Below the pieces are notes generated by a model. That model was not told where the DNA came from. It saw only the letters and a program-made list of their open reading frames with translations, and made no database searches. Shown piece by piece: positions 50,799 to 59,364 of a stretch of 64,000 bases of DNA. The position numbers and the translations under genes are program-made. Source of the DNA: an uncultured Acidimicrobiales bacterium (lineage in GTDB: Bacteria > Actinomycetota > Acidimicrobiia > Acidimicrobiales > SZUA-35); contig CALAJQ010000025.1 of assembly GCA_937922785.1 (NCBI GenBank), positions 1-64,000 of the forward strand. The letters are read 5' to 3'. The first letter of the stretch is position 1. Every line of letters begins with the position of its first letter.

Positions 50799-51409
50799 GA
50801 TGACACCTCTGCAAATGACCTGGCCAGGCCGACTTGGCGGGTTGGCGGCTTGGGTAGAATCTCTTCGATGGCGGTGACAACATGATCGACGAAGCCATAG
50901 TCGAGGGCCTCTTCGGCGTTGAACCAACGGTCACGGCCAACGTCACGCTCGACGTCTTCAATGCTGTTACCAGTGTGGCGGGCGATGATCGACCGGAGTT
51001 GGTCGAGTGTTGCAATCAAGTTCGCCGCCTGGATCTCAACGTCTGCGGCCGAGCCTCCTAGGCCAGCCGATCCTTCGTGCATAACAATCTGGGCGTGGGG
51101 CAAGGCAAAGCGTTTGCCCGGCGCTCCCCCGCACAACAGGAGCTGTCCCATGCTTGCGGCAAATCCGACCGCCACTGTGGCGACGTCGTTTGGGATCAGT
51201 TGCATCGTGTCGTATACCGCCAGGCCCGCCATTACCGAACCACCGGGCGAGTTGATGAAAAGGCAGATGTCGCTGTCTGGATCTTCTGCCGAAAGCATCA
51301 GCAATTGACCAACTAGACGGTTGGCACTTTCGTCATTTACTTCGGAGCCAAGGAGGAGAACCCTCCGATCCAGAAGTCGGTCAAGAGGATTCGTAGCCAT
51401 CATGTTCAT
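50795..51409 (-). CDS. clpP1: ATP-dependent Clp protease proteolytic subunit (ClpP1)
   Basis: First ClpP of the pair. Catalytic Ser86 (VGFAASMGQ), His111 (IVMHEGSAG) and an Asp in [28 protein letters not shown] is the core. Length of 204 residues is normal. ATG 51409 is used; ATGs follow two and three codons later. No strong ribosome site is present. The upstream gap holds repeat A2 and a tandem repeat. clpX is not in the window. Confidence 0.93.
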   Translation of the reverse strand: MNMMATNPLDRLLDRRVLLLGSEVNDESANRLVGQLLMLSAEDPDSDICLFINSPGGSVMAGLAVYDTMQLIPNDVATVAVGFAASMGQLLLCGGAPGKRFALPHAQIVMHEGSAGLGGSAADVEIQAANLIATLDQLRSIIARHTGNSIEDVERDVGRDRWFNAEEALDYGFVDHVVTAIEEILPKPPTRQVGLARSFAEVSS

Positions 51410-51493
51410 GGCCCGAGTGTGACACCGGCTGGGCCCTCATCTACCCGATTCTGCTAAGGGCAGAAGCTGTCGTTCGCAGCGGTTCGTTCGATT

Positions 51494-51601
51494 GAAATGT
51501 CAGCTGTAGGTGACAAAACCCCGAAATGTCAGCTGTGGGTGACACTGGTTGTCACCCCCAGCAGAAATTTGGGCAGATTGTCACCTGGGGCAGAAATTTG
51601 G
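51494..51601. repeat. Dispersed repeat family A, copy 2
   Basis: 108-bp element like that at 40110-40215 but in opposite orientation. Here the left units are AAATGTCAGC-type and the right units AAATTTCTGC-type; after inversion the order matches copy 1 exactly. This shows a fixed left and right end. It lies between the clpP1 start and the end of the DUF6918-like gene. Confidence 0.85.
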
Positions 51602-51604
51602 CCA

Positions 51605-51652
51605 GAGGGCACGATGGCGAGAGGGCACGATGGCGAGAGGGCACGATGGCGA
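51605..51652. repeat. Three perfect 16-bp tandem repeats
   Basis: Three identical copies of GAGGGCACGATGGCGA directly next to repeat A2, followed by a partial copy (GAGGG). The perfect identity implies a recent expansion. Confidence 0.9.
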
Positions 51653-51699
51653 GAGGGAGCGAGGACGTCGCTAGTCGGCGCTGGCCGGAGTGGTTGGCA

Positions 51700-52131
51700 C
51701 TAGCCGTGTTTGTTTGCCAGCGTTCCTAGCCGTGGGACGGCATTGGCTACGTACTTGGCGGCCATGCCCCGCATCTTTGAGTAGATGCCCTTCGCTACTG
51801 CGTTGTTGGCGCGCTCGGCGCGCGCATCGGTAACCCCTAGAAGATCTTCGGCGATGGTGTCGGCCGAGTCGGTGAAGTACTTGTTGAGGTCCGGGGTCTG
51901 GCGGGCCGCGGCCAGGTGTGGATCGATGACCTCAGCAAAACTCGGCAACATCACCTCGACGTTAGAGCGAATGAAACCAGGACGAAGCTTCACTACCGCG
52001 TCATAGCCAGTCTCGATGATCTTGCCTTTGATGCCGCCCAGCTCGTCAACTTCTGCATCGAGGGCCGCCAGGCCAGCAACGATCAAGGCCTCTTTGCGAA
52101 CGGGGTCGGCAAGTGCTTCAGTCAAACTCAT
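51700..52131 (-). CDS. DUF6918-like conserved actinobacterial protein
   Basis: Protein of 143 residues, apparently all-helical. It opens MSLTEALADPVRKEALIVAG, with KGKIIETGYDAVVKLRPGF in the middle and VTDARAERANNAVAKGIY near the end. I recall this family as DUF6918, of unknown function; family assignment is from memory. Divergent from cobQ. Confidence 0.75.
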   Translation of the reverse strand: MSLTEALADPVRKEALIVAGLAALDAEVDELGGIKGKIIETGYDAVVKLRPGFIRSNVEVMLPSFAEVIDPHLAAARQTPDLNKYFTDSADTIAEDLLGVTDARAERANNAVAKGIYSKMRGMAAKYVANAVPRLGTLANKHG

Positions 52132-52192
52132 TCACGGTTTGTATCCGAATCAGGCGTCAACTCCGCCTGATCAAGCGCCGTACACTCGCCTC

Positions 52193-53644
52193 GTGCCGGC
52201 TGACGCTTTAATGATCCAGGGAACAAACTCCAATGCCGGCAAGTCAGTCTTGGTTGCTGGGTTGTGCCGTGTATTCGCCCGCCGAGGCATCGCGGTTGAA
52301 CCCTTCAAACCACAGAACATGTCTAACAACGCCGCCGTGGCCGATGATGGCGGCGAGATCGGCAGGGCCCAAGCGCTTCAGGCCCAAGCGGCCAACGTAG
52401 CCCCTTCGATCCACCACAACCCTGTGTTACTGAAGCCTGAAAGTGACATCGGTTCCCAAGTGATTGTTCAGGGCAGGCCGGCCGGGCATCTGGGTTCTGG
52501 TCGTTTCGGCCACCGCCGCGACGAGTTGCTGCCCAAGGTGCTTGAGAGTTTCGAGATCCTTCGAAACCGGGCCGGTCTTGTAATTGTCGAAGGTGCTGGC
52601 AGCCCCGCCGAGACCAACTTGCGTCAAGGTGACATAGCCAACATGGGATTCGCTGAAGCAGCGGGCGTGCCAGTAATCCTGGCTGGCGACATCGACAGAG
52701 GTGGCGTCATCGCCAGCCTTGTCGGCACGCACCAAGTTCTCAACTCCACGGACCGATCGCTCGTTGCCGGGTTCCTGATCAATAAGTTCAGAGGCAATGT
52801 CGAGTTGTTCGACAGCGGCCTGGACACCATTAGAAATCACACAGGCTGGCCGTCGCTTGGAGTAGTCACCTGGGCTCATTCTCTCGCCTCGCTTCCTGCC
52901 GAAGACGCTGTCGAGTTGTCGGGCAAAGTGGGCGGTGGTTCGCTGACAATTGCTGTGCCGATGCTTAGCCGGATCGCCAACTTCGATGACCTTGACCCGC
53001 TCAGTCTTGAGCCCGATGTCGACGTTGTGATGGTCCCGCCCGGTCAACCAATCCCCGCAGTCGACGTGATCATCTTGCCTGGCACAAAGTCGACCATCGC
53101 CGACCTTGCGTTCATGCGAAACCAGGGCTGGCACGTTGACATCGAAGCTCATGTTCGCCGCGGTGGCCGCCTGATCGGTTTGTGTGGCGGATACCAAATG
53201 CTGGGTCGAACGATCGCCGACCCGGCCGGAGTTGAAGGTCCTCCAAGCGAAGTGACTGGTTTGGGATACCTAGAGGTCGACACTGTGCTGCATGAGGCCA
53301 AGGTGACACGGCAGGTTCAGGGCATACACGTCGGCTCAGGCCTTCCGGTTACCGGCTATGAGATCCATGTCGGGGAAACGGCCGGGCCAGCTGCGGCGAG
53401 ACCATTCCTTGAGATCGGTGGGGACGCTGAGGGGGCCGTCTCAGAGTCAGAAAGGGTCATGGGCGCTTATGTTCACGGCCTGTTTGGTAGCGACGAGTTT
53501 CGCAGCCACTTCCTGTCTGACCTGGGAGCCACGTCGATCGGTTCCTACGACGCGACCGTCGATACCGCCCTCAACGCTTGGGCCGATCAGCTAGAAGAAC
53601 AACTTGACATTGACGCGCTTGTCGAGATCTCAAAACGCAACTGA
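52193..53644 (+). CDS. cobQ: Cobyric acid synthase
   Basis: CobQ amidates four side chains of adenosyl-cobyrinate a,c-diamide in cobalamin synthesis. The BioD-like P-loop is GTNSNAGKS (residues 10-18), with FKPQNMSNNAAV and GEIGRAQALQA. The glutaminase domain has the catalytic Cys in IGLCGGYQMLG and His in GAYVHGLFG. GTG 52193 lies six bases after TACACT, a leaderless-type -10, and fits the family start; ATG 52211 is an alternative. Longer upstream reading overlaps the divergent gene. 483 residues. No other cobalamin genes are in the window, so it is isolated here. Confidence 0.94.
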   Translation: MPADALMIQGTNSNAGKSVLVAGLCRVFARRGIAVEPFKPQNMSNNAAVADDGGEIGRAQALQAQAANVAPSIHHNPVLLKPESDIGSQVIVQGRPAGHLGSGRFGHRRDELLPKVLESFEILRNRAGLVIVEGAGSPAETNLRQGDIANMGFAEAAGVPVILAGDIDRGGVIASLVGTHQVLNSTDRSLVAGFLINKFRGNVELFDSGLDTIRNHTGWPSLGVVTWAHSLASLPAEDAVELSGKVGGGSLTIAVPMLSRIANFDDLDPLSLEPDVDVVMVPPGQPIPAVDVIILPGTKSTIADLAFMRNQGWHVDIEAHVRRGGRLIGLCGGYQMLGRTIADPAGVEGPPSEVTGLGYLEVDTVLHEAKVTRQVQGIHVGSGLPVTGYEIHVGETAGPAAARPFLEIGGDAEGAVSESERVMGAYVHGLFGSDEFRSHFLSDLGATSIGSYDATVDTALNAWADQLEEQLDIDALVEISKRN

Positions 53645-53694
53645 AGGGTAGGAAGATTCGGACCCAGTTCATACCCCGTCTAGTCTTGGAGTTC

Positions 53695-54330
53695 ATGGGA
53701 CTCACAGTTGATCCGGCCTGGCTTGAACCTACCTGGTTCATAGATTCCGACAGCGCTGAGGTTGGCGAGTTTGTAAACCAGGCGCTAGCCGACGCCAGTC
53801 CGGAAGCTACCGAATCCGACAAGGCCGTGGCTTTGTTTCACGCGGTTAGAGATGGACTGCGCTATGACCCTTACGAGATCTCGACAGAGCCCGAAGTTTA
53901 CAAAGCCAGCTCAGTGGCAAAGTCCTCATCAAACTGGTGCACGCCCAAATCAGTGCTACTAACCGCAGCTGCTCGACGCGCCGGAATCCCAGCGAGACTG
54001 GGCTTCGCCGACGTTCGTAACCACCTCACCACAGAGAAGCTCTCGGCCAAGATGGGAACTGATCTGTTCTCCTGGCATGGCTACTCCGAGCTTCTTCTGG
54101 ACGACCGCTGGTTCAAGGTGAGCTCTGCATTCAACATCGAGCTTTGTGATCGATTCGGAGTGAAAGTCTTGGAGTTCGACGGCACCGAAGACGCCCTTAT
54201 GCACGCCTATGACCAGAGCGGTCAACGTCACATGGAATATGTGAAACAGCACGGCAGCTTCAATGACCTTCCGCTGGAGGAAATCCTCGCCGACTTCACC
54301 AAGACCTATGGCGCCGAGTTCATGGGCTAG
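53695..54330 (+). CDS. Transglutaminase-like (papain-fold) protein
   Basis: Protein of 211 residues with a transglutaminase-like core. Catalytic Cys82 is in NWCTPKSVLL, the His in SWHGYSELLLDD and the Asp in DDRWFKVSSAFN. Such bacterial proteins are usually peptidases; the substrate is unknown. ATG 53695 follows TAGTCT by eight bases; TTG 53686 would add three residues. Repeat B2 follows its end. Confidence 0.85.
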   Translation: MGLTVDPAWLEPTWFIDSDSAEVGEFVNQALADASPEATESDKAVALFHAVRDGLRYDPYEISTEPEVYKASSVAKSSSNWCTPKSVLLTAAARRAGIPARLGFADVRNHLTTEKLSAKMGTDLFSWHGYSELLLDDRWFKVSSAFNIELCDRFGVKVLEFDGTEDALMHAYDQSGQRHMEYVKQHGSFNDLPLEEILADFTKTYGAEFMG

Positions 54331-54355
54331 ATTTTCTCGCCGTACTGATCTTTCA

Positions 54356-54498
54356 CCGGTACTGACCTGAGAAACCGCCACAAAATCCGTACTGGCGGTG
54401 TAGCCAGTCAAACCCGGCTGGTAGCCAGGTCAGTTCGGGATTGGTGGCTGGTAGCCAGGTCGGTTCGGGATTGGTGGCTGGTAGCCAGGTCAGTTCGG
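54356..54498. repeat. Dispersed repeat family B, copy 2
   Basis: 143-bp element, inverted relative to B1. On the minus strand it has three 30-bp direct units (GAACYGACCTGGCTACCAGC plus a spacer CACCAATCCC) and then the same tail (CTACACCGCCAG, ending CTCAGGTCAGTACC). The three units are nearly identical. A G-rich stretch (eight consecutive G) lies at 54500-54507, just beyond. It sits between convergent genes. Confidence 0.85.
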
Positions 54499-54532
54499 AG
54501 GGGGGGGTGTTCGGAGGAGGTGTGTTTGGGTG

Positions 54533-55672
54533 TTAGGCGACTACGCCGGACGATCGGAGCTGGGCAATCGCCGCATCATCCATGCCTAGCGACGCTAGGA
54601 CGCCGTCGGTTCCGGAACCGGGCACAGCGGGTGGGCCCTGAATCTCGGCTTCGGTTCTGCTGAACCTAGGGGCGGGGCCGGCTTGGGTTTGGCCGTCGAT
54701 CTCCACAAACGTTCCCCTGGCCACCATATGCGGATGCTGGGTTGCGTCTTCCATCGACAAAACTGGAGCGAAGCAGACATCGGTATGTTCCATTAGCTCA
54801 CACCACTCGTCGCGAGTCTTGGTCTTGAACAAAGCCTTCAGCCGACCCTTCATGGCGGGCCATTGAGCCCGGTCGTGTTGCTTGGCGAACTGTTCGTCAC
54901 CTTCAAGTTCGGTTAGGCGCATCAGCTCTGCATAGAACTGCGGTTCGATCGAACCGATGCTGATGTAGTCTCCCCCAGAACACTCATAGACGTCATAGAA
55001 ATGGGCGCCGCTGTCAAGCATGTTGGTGCCTCGTTCTGGCTTCCACACACCCATCGATTTCAAGCTCCAGAACATGTTCATCAAGTTCGCCGCGCCATCA
55101 ACCATTGCCGCATCAACAACTTGACCCTTGCCTGACCCCTTGGCTTCCAACAACGCACACACCATGCCAAAGGCCAGGTACATGCCGCCGCCACCAAAGT
55201 CGCCGACCAAGTTCAACGGCGGAACCGGGGCTTCGCCGGAGCGACCAATCGGCTCAAGCGCCCCAGCCAAGGCGATGTAGTTGATGTCGTGCCCGGCAGC
55301 GTGAGAGTACGGACCGTCTTGACCCCAACCGGTCATGCGGCCGTACACCAACGCCGGGTTGCGAGCCAGGCAATCATCGGGGCCAACACCAAGTCGCTCG
55401 GTTACTCCTGGCCGGAATCCTTCCATAAGCGCGTCGGCCGACTCGATCAGCTTCATCAACAGCTCGATGCCATCGGGACTTTTCATGTCGATGGCGATTG
55501 ACTCGCGACCCCTAGTAAGCACGTCTAATTGGGGCCCGGCGTCGGGCCGCACCGAGCCTGGACGCTCGACACGAATCACACGCGCCCCCGTGTCGCTAAG
55601 CAACGTGGCACAAAATGGACCTGGACCGATGCCGGCAAGTTCGATAACTGTTATTCCCTGAAGTGGACCCAT
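54533..55672 (-). CDS. CaiB/BaiF CoA-transferase family, alpha-methylacyl-CoA racemase-like
   Basis: Class III CoA-transferase-fold enzyme of 379 residues. It opens MGPLQGITVIELAGIGPGPF. The residues of alpha-methylacyl-CoA racemase are visible: His in AGHDINY and Asp in NLVGDFGGGGM, with no transferase Asp in the usual place that I could identify. It probably epimerises 2-methyl-branched acyl-CoAs for beta-oxidation. Four bases separate it from the upstream hydrolase gene, so they form an operon. Confidence 0.88.
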   Translation of the reverse strand: MGPLQGITVIELAGIGPGPFCATLLSDTGARVIRVERPGSVRPDAGPQLDVLTRGRESIAIDMKSPDGIELLMKLIESADALMEGFRPGVTERLGVGPDDCLARNPALVYGRMTGWGQDGPYSHAAGHDINYIALAGALEPIGRSGEAPVPPLNLVGDFGGGGMYLAFGMVCALLEAKGSGKGQVVDAAMVDGAANLMNMFWSLKSMGVWKPERGTNMLDSGAHFYDVYECSGGDYISIGSIEPQFYAELMRLTELEGDEQFAKQHDRAQWPAMKGRLKALFKTKTRDEWCELMEHTDVCFAPVLSMEDATQHPHMVARGTFVEIDGQTQAGPAPRFSRTEAEIQGPPAVPGSGTDGVLASLGMDDAAIAQLRSSGVVA

Positions 55673-55676
55673 GAGC

Positions 55677-56537
55677 TTAACTTTGGCCGAATCCGGCTTC
55701 AGCTACCAAGCTGGCGACAGCGTCGGCAATTTGTGACCAGTAGAACTCGGGCAAATCGTGGCCCATGCCTTCCAACAAAACGAACTTGGCATTCGGTATC
55801 ACCTCGGCGGTGTGCATACCGCCTTCGGGCGTGATGAGCGTGTCGGCACTGCCGTGCATCACCAGTGTTGGAACCTGAACCTGAGACAGCGCCTCGTCTC
55901 GGCGGCCCGAGGCAACGATTGCCTTGTATTGGTGCACAACGCCGGCCGCATTCATGCCGTAGTCGAACAAGGTCTCACCCTTGGCCCGAGCCAGTTCAGC
56001 ATTCGACGCTTCGGGCGAACCCCAGATCGACTCTGTAAACACGCGCTGATCGAGCCAGGCCTCGCGCCCTTCAGGCGCAGGCATCATTAGGGCCTCCATG
56101 GCTTCGGGTGTCGCCGCGCCATAGTCAGGGTTTCCGGTGCGAGACATTAATGATGTCATCGTCCGCAGGCGCTCCGGGAACTGAATGCCCAGTTGCTGCA
56201 CAATCATTCCGCCCATGCTCATGCCGAAGATGTGGCAAGTGCCCCAACCGACTGCATCCATCACCGCAACCGCATCAGCAGCCATGTCGCCTAGCCCGTA
56301 GCCGCCGTTTGTACTAGTGGATTTGCCGGCATCGCGGTTATCGAAACGGACCACGTCAAAGCCCCGGTGAGCCATCTCAAGAATGAATCCAAGGTCATAG
56401 GCAACTCGTGGCGATGACAGGCCGTTAATAAGTAGCAACGGCTCTCCGCCAGTTGGGAAATGCTCCCATTGCAGCTCTATTTCGCCGTTTATTGCTGTTC
56501 CAGTAGAAGATTCGGGCAGTTGGGATCCTGTGAACAT
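55677..56537 (-). CDS. Alpha/beta-fold hydrolase
   Basis: Hydrolase of 286 residues. The nucleophile is Ser in FGMSMGGMI, the acid is probably Asp in HGSADTLI and the His is in EGMGHDLP. The oxyanion region is LLINGLSSP. Substrate unknown; esterase or thioesterase roles fit its pairing with the CoA-racemase gene. ATG 56537 lies seven bases after TAGTGT, a leaderless-type -10. Confidence 0.9.
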   Translation of the reverse strand: MFTGSQLPESSTGTAINGEIELQWEHFPTGGEPLLLINGLSSPRVAYDLGFILEMAHRGFDVVRFDNRDAGKSTSTNGGYGLGDMAADAVAVMDAVGWGTCHIFGMSMGGMIVQQLGIQFPERLRTMTSLMSRTGNPDYGAATPEAMEALMMPAPEGREAWLDQRVFTESIWGSPEASNAELARAKGETLFDYGMNAAGVVHQYKAIVASGRRDEALSQVQVPTLVMHGSADTLITPEGGMHTAEVIPNAKFVLLEGMGHDLPEFYWSQIADAVASLVAEAGFGQS

Positions 56538-56653
56538 GTGGCGAACACTAGCCGTGGCGACTGCGTCGGTTCCAAAGCCGAAGGTACGTTGATGAGGTCA
56601 AGTAATCTCAGTGCCTATTTGGGGCCGGACGCGGACGAATCGAGAAGATCACA

Positions 56654-57307
56654 ATGAGCAGAGCAACCTTCATCGCCCTAGCCCTGGCAGTCGTGGCTGG
56701 TGCCGCCCTGATCGCAGTAAACGTTGGCGGCTCGGACGAGGCAGGGGTCGTTAGCGCAAACAATGGAGACACCACTGGGGCTGATTCGGCAAGCGGTGCC
56801 GACACTGAAGCCGAAGCCCCGGCCACCACAACAACCCTGAGTGACGCACCCGAAGTGATTAGAGATGCTCCCGGGATTGAGAAGCTTGACGGTTGGCTCA
56901 ACACCGACGCCACCGAGTTCAGCCAATTCGATGGCCAAATTCGAGTCGTTCAGTTCTGGACATTCGGCTGTATCAACTGTAAACGCACCCTCGACAACAT
57001 GGCCCAGCTGTATGAAAAGCACGGGGACAACCCAAACTTCGAAGTGATCGGAGTACACGCTCCAGAGTTCAATCACGAGAAGGACGTGGACAACATCATT
57101 GCTGCCTCGGCCGATCTCGGAGTTGTCTGGCCGATCGCTCTTGATACGAACAAGTTCAACTTTCGATTCTGGCAAGAAGACCGCCGTTTCTGGCCCCGCA
57201 CCTACGTGCTTGACACTCAAGGCCGGATCCGGTTTGACCACATCGGCGAAGGAAAGTACGACGAGCTAAACGCAACCGTCGATTGGCTGATCGCCAACGA
57301 GACTTAG
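56654..57307 (+). CDS. Exported thioredoxin-like protein (TlpA/DipZ-C type)
   Basis: Membrane-anchored redoxin of 217 residues. An N-terminal helix (FIALALAVVAGAALIAV) and a Thr/Ala/Asp-rich linker are followed by a thioredoxin fold with the Cys pair CINC (Cys106, Cys109) in QFWTFGCINCKRTL, and RFWPRTYVLDTQGRI. The NCKRTL context is typical of DipZ/TlpA-like thiol oxidoreductases. GAGAAG before ATG 56654 is the ribosome site. A CcdA-like gene follows, a likely electron donor. Confidence 0.9.
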   Translation: MSRATFIALALAVVAGAALIAVNVGGSDEAGVVSANNGDTTGADSASGADTEAEAPATTTTLSDAPEVIRDAPGIEKLDGWLNTDATEFSQFDGQIRVVQFWTFGCINCKRTLDNMAQLYEKHGDNPNFEVIGVHAPEFNHEKDVDNIIAASADLGVVWPIALDTNKFNFRFWQEDRRFWPRTYVLDTQGRIRFDHIGEGKYDELNATVDWLIANET

Positions 57308-57320
57308 CAGAGCTGCTTTG

Positions 57321-57384
57321 ATTGAACTGCTGTGCTGATTGAATTGCTGTGCTGATTGAACTGCTGTGCTGATTGAACTGCTGA
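57321..57384 (+). repeat. 17-bp tandem repeats before and into the CcdA-like gene
   Basis: Three copies of ATTGAAYTGCTGTGCTG followed by a partial fourth that becomes the first codons of the CcdA-like gene. Several GTG codons result, so the start position of the gene depends on repeat number and frame. Confidence 0.8.
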
Positions 57385-57959
57385 GAGAAGGGCTGGAGTC
57401 GGCGTTTTTGCCGTGTTCGTTCATCCTTCTCATTCCCGGGCTTGCCACCGGTTTGGCTGCCAGACCCAAAGAATCAAGCTGGGCGTTAGCCGGGTTCATT
57501 GTTGGTGCAATTGGTTCGGCCTGGCTCCGCTACTCAGATCGCATTTCCGATGTAGGCACAAGTCTTCCCGCCATTGCCCTCGCAGTTGCACTTGCATTCT
57601 TGGCGGTGCCGATGGTCCGCAGACTCGACCCAGTCGCCGCAACCGGCGGATTGCTGGCCGGCAGCGCAGCGGCTTTCCTCTGGGAGCCCTGTGTCGGCGA
57701 ACAATTTGGGACCCTACTTGGTGAGCTGCCTGGAGCAGGGCCAGGATCGCTTTTCAAACTTGGGCTTTATGTAATCGGAGTGCTGGCTCCGTTGGTTGTG
57801 ATAGGTGGAGTAATAGCGGCCATTCCTAGCCCAGTGCTGTTGCCGGCGCGACCGTTTTTGCTTGGTGGATCGGTTCTAGTTTTAGCCAGTTTGGCCTTGG
57901 CCACCGCCTTGGGTTACCACGACGATCTCGTGGGGCAACTAGTCCAATGGAGCCTTTGA
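57366..57959 (+). CDS. CcdA/DsbD-like membrane protein
   Basis: Polytopic membrane protein of 197 residues with about six helices. Cys17 in FLPCSFILLIPG and Cys109 in WEPCVGEQFGTLL are placed like the redox Cys pair of CcdA, which carries electrons from cytoplasmic thioredoxin across the membrane. Sequence similarity to CcdA is otherwise weak. GTG 57366 is the start, within the last tandem repeat. It follows the redoxin gene, so both probably form one thiol-redox system. Confidence 0.75.
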   Translation: MLIELLREGLESAFLPCSFILLIPGLATGLAARPKESSWALAGFIVGAIGSAWLRYSDRISDVGTSLPAIALAVALAFLAVPMVRRLDPVAATGGLLAGSAAAFLWEPCVGEQFGTLLGELPGAGPGSLFKLGLYVIGVLAPLVVIGGVIAAIPSPVLLPARPFLLGGSVLVLASLALATALGYHDDLVGQLVQWSL

Positions 57960-57963
57960 GTCG

Positions 57964-59355
57964 CTAGCAGTTGACACAGGCGTCATGCACCGCTGCTGCC
58001 ACTCGCCTAGACACCTCTTTGTCGAACACCGACGGCACGATGTTGGTAGCCGAGAGGTCGTCGTCAGAAACTGAAGACGCAATGGCGTGGGCCGCAGCCA
58101 GCTTCATTGCTTCTGAAATGTCAGTTGCTCGAGCATCTAGGGCTCCTCGGAAGATTCCCGGGAAGGCCAACACGTTGTTGATCTGATTCGGATAATCCGA
58201 GCGGCCGGTTGCCATCACGGCGACTAGGCCTTCCACCTCTTCAGGTCTGATCTCTGGATCCGGGTTGGCCATTGCGAACACGATTGGATCCTTAGCCATC
58301 GACTTCACGTCTTCGACGGAGATAATCCCGGGTCCGCTGACTCCGATGAAAACGTCAGCTCCTGCCATGGCGTCGCCCACAGTTCCCTGGAAGTTGTTGG
58401 CGTTTGTGTTTTCAGCTAGCCACTGCTTGGCCGAGTTCAAGCCATCACGGCCATCGTAAATTGTGCCCTGACGGTCCGTGCCGATGAGGTCACCAATGCC
58501 AGCGCCAAGCAGAATCTTGGCGATGGCAATTCCTGCGGCTCCAGTGCCCGCAATGACCGCTCTGACCTCACTCATCTCTTTGCCGACAACTCGCAACGCG
58601 TTCTCAAGGGCTGCCAAGGCAACAACGGCTGTTCCGTGCTGGTCATCATGGAAGACCGGTATGTCTAGAAGTTCCTTCAAAGCTTCTTCAACTTGAAAGG
58701 CGCCCGGTGCGGCGATGTCCTCAAGATTGATGCCGCCAAATGTCGGCGCCAGCCTCACCACGGTTTCGATCAGCTCTTCTGGTGAGTTAACGTCCAGGCA
58801 GATCGGGAAGGCATCCACTCCACCGAATTCCTTGAACAACAGCGCCTTGCCCTCCATCACTGGCATAGCAGCTTTGGGGCCGATGTCACCCAAGCCCAGC
58901 ACCGCAGTGCCGTCGCTAACGATTGCCACCGTGTTCTTGCGAATCGTTAGCTCATCAGCCAGCGACTCGTCCTCTGCGATAGCTCGGCACACGCGAGCAA
59001 CGCCCGGTGTGTAGGCCATCGAGAGATCATCAGCGTCTGAGACCGCTTCTAGGGCCAGAACTTCGATCTTGCCGCCCGAGTGCATCTGGAATGTTCGATC
59101 GTGCCAGCCATTCAGCTGGGCACCGTCGACCGCTTCAACCGCAGCCACGATTTCGGCCTGATGGTCAACGCTGTAGCAGTTGACGGTTATCTCACGAGAT
59201 AGCAGCGGGCCCTTTGCTACGAATCCGTCGATTGCATATATCGAGCCACCGGCGGTGCCGATTGCGGTGGCCACTTTGCCCAGCACGCCGGGCTTGTTGT
59301 CCAAGGTGAGATTGAGGCAGATCGAGAATTGTGTGGCGGGAGTTTTGGGATTCAC
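57964..59355 (-). CDS. NAD-dependent malic enzyme with N-terminal ACT domain
   Basis: Oxidative decarboxylation of malate to pyruvate. An ACT domain (residues 10-85, LDNKPGVLGKVATAIGTAGG) precedes the catalytic part: YTPGVARVC, the lysine/metal region (GDIGPKAAMPVMEGK), NLEDIAAP, FHDDQHGTA and the Rossmann motif GTGAAGIAIAKILLGAG. 463 residues. The start is GTG 59355. Ends HDACVNC. Together with pckA it serves the pyruvate-PEP-oxaloacetate node. Confidence 0.93.
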   Translation of the reverse strand: MNPKTPATQFSICLNLTLDNKPGVLGKVATAIGTAGGSIYAIDGFVAKGPLLSREITVNCYSVDHQAEIVAAVEAVDGAQLNGWHDRTFQMHSGGKIEVLALEAVSDADDLSMAYTPGVARVCRAIAEDESLADELTIRKNTVAIVSDGTAVLGLGDIGPKAAMPVMEGKALLFKEFGGVDAFPICLDVNSPEELIETVVRLAPTFGGINLEDIAAPGAFQVEEALKELLDIPVFHDDQHGTAVVALAALENALRVVGKEMSEVRAVIAGTGAAGIAIAKILLGAGIGDLIGTDRQGTIYDGRDGLNSAKQWLAENTNANNFQGTVGDAMAGADVFIGVSGPGIISVEDVKSMAKDPIVFAMANPDPEIRPEEVEGLVAVMATGRSDYPNQINNVLAFPGIFRGALDARATDISEAMKLAAAHAIASSVSDDDLSATNIVPSVFDKEVSRRVAAAVHDACVNC

Positions 59356-59364
59356 ACACTGAGG

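Noticed and set aside
51465-51490. ClgR operator upstream of clpP1
   Set aside because: Only GTTCGC-like half sites are present without the expected palindrome, so it is not listed as a feature.
51605-51652. 16-bp tandem repeats as a CRISPR or origin iteron
   Set aside because: No spacers and no DnaA boxes, replication genes or AT-rich unwinding region nearby.
54500-54530. G-quadruplex next to repeat B2
   Set aside because: The G run is long but the spacing of further G tracts is irregular; not enough to call.
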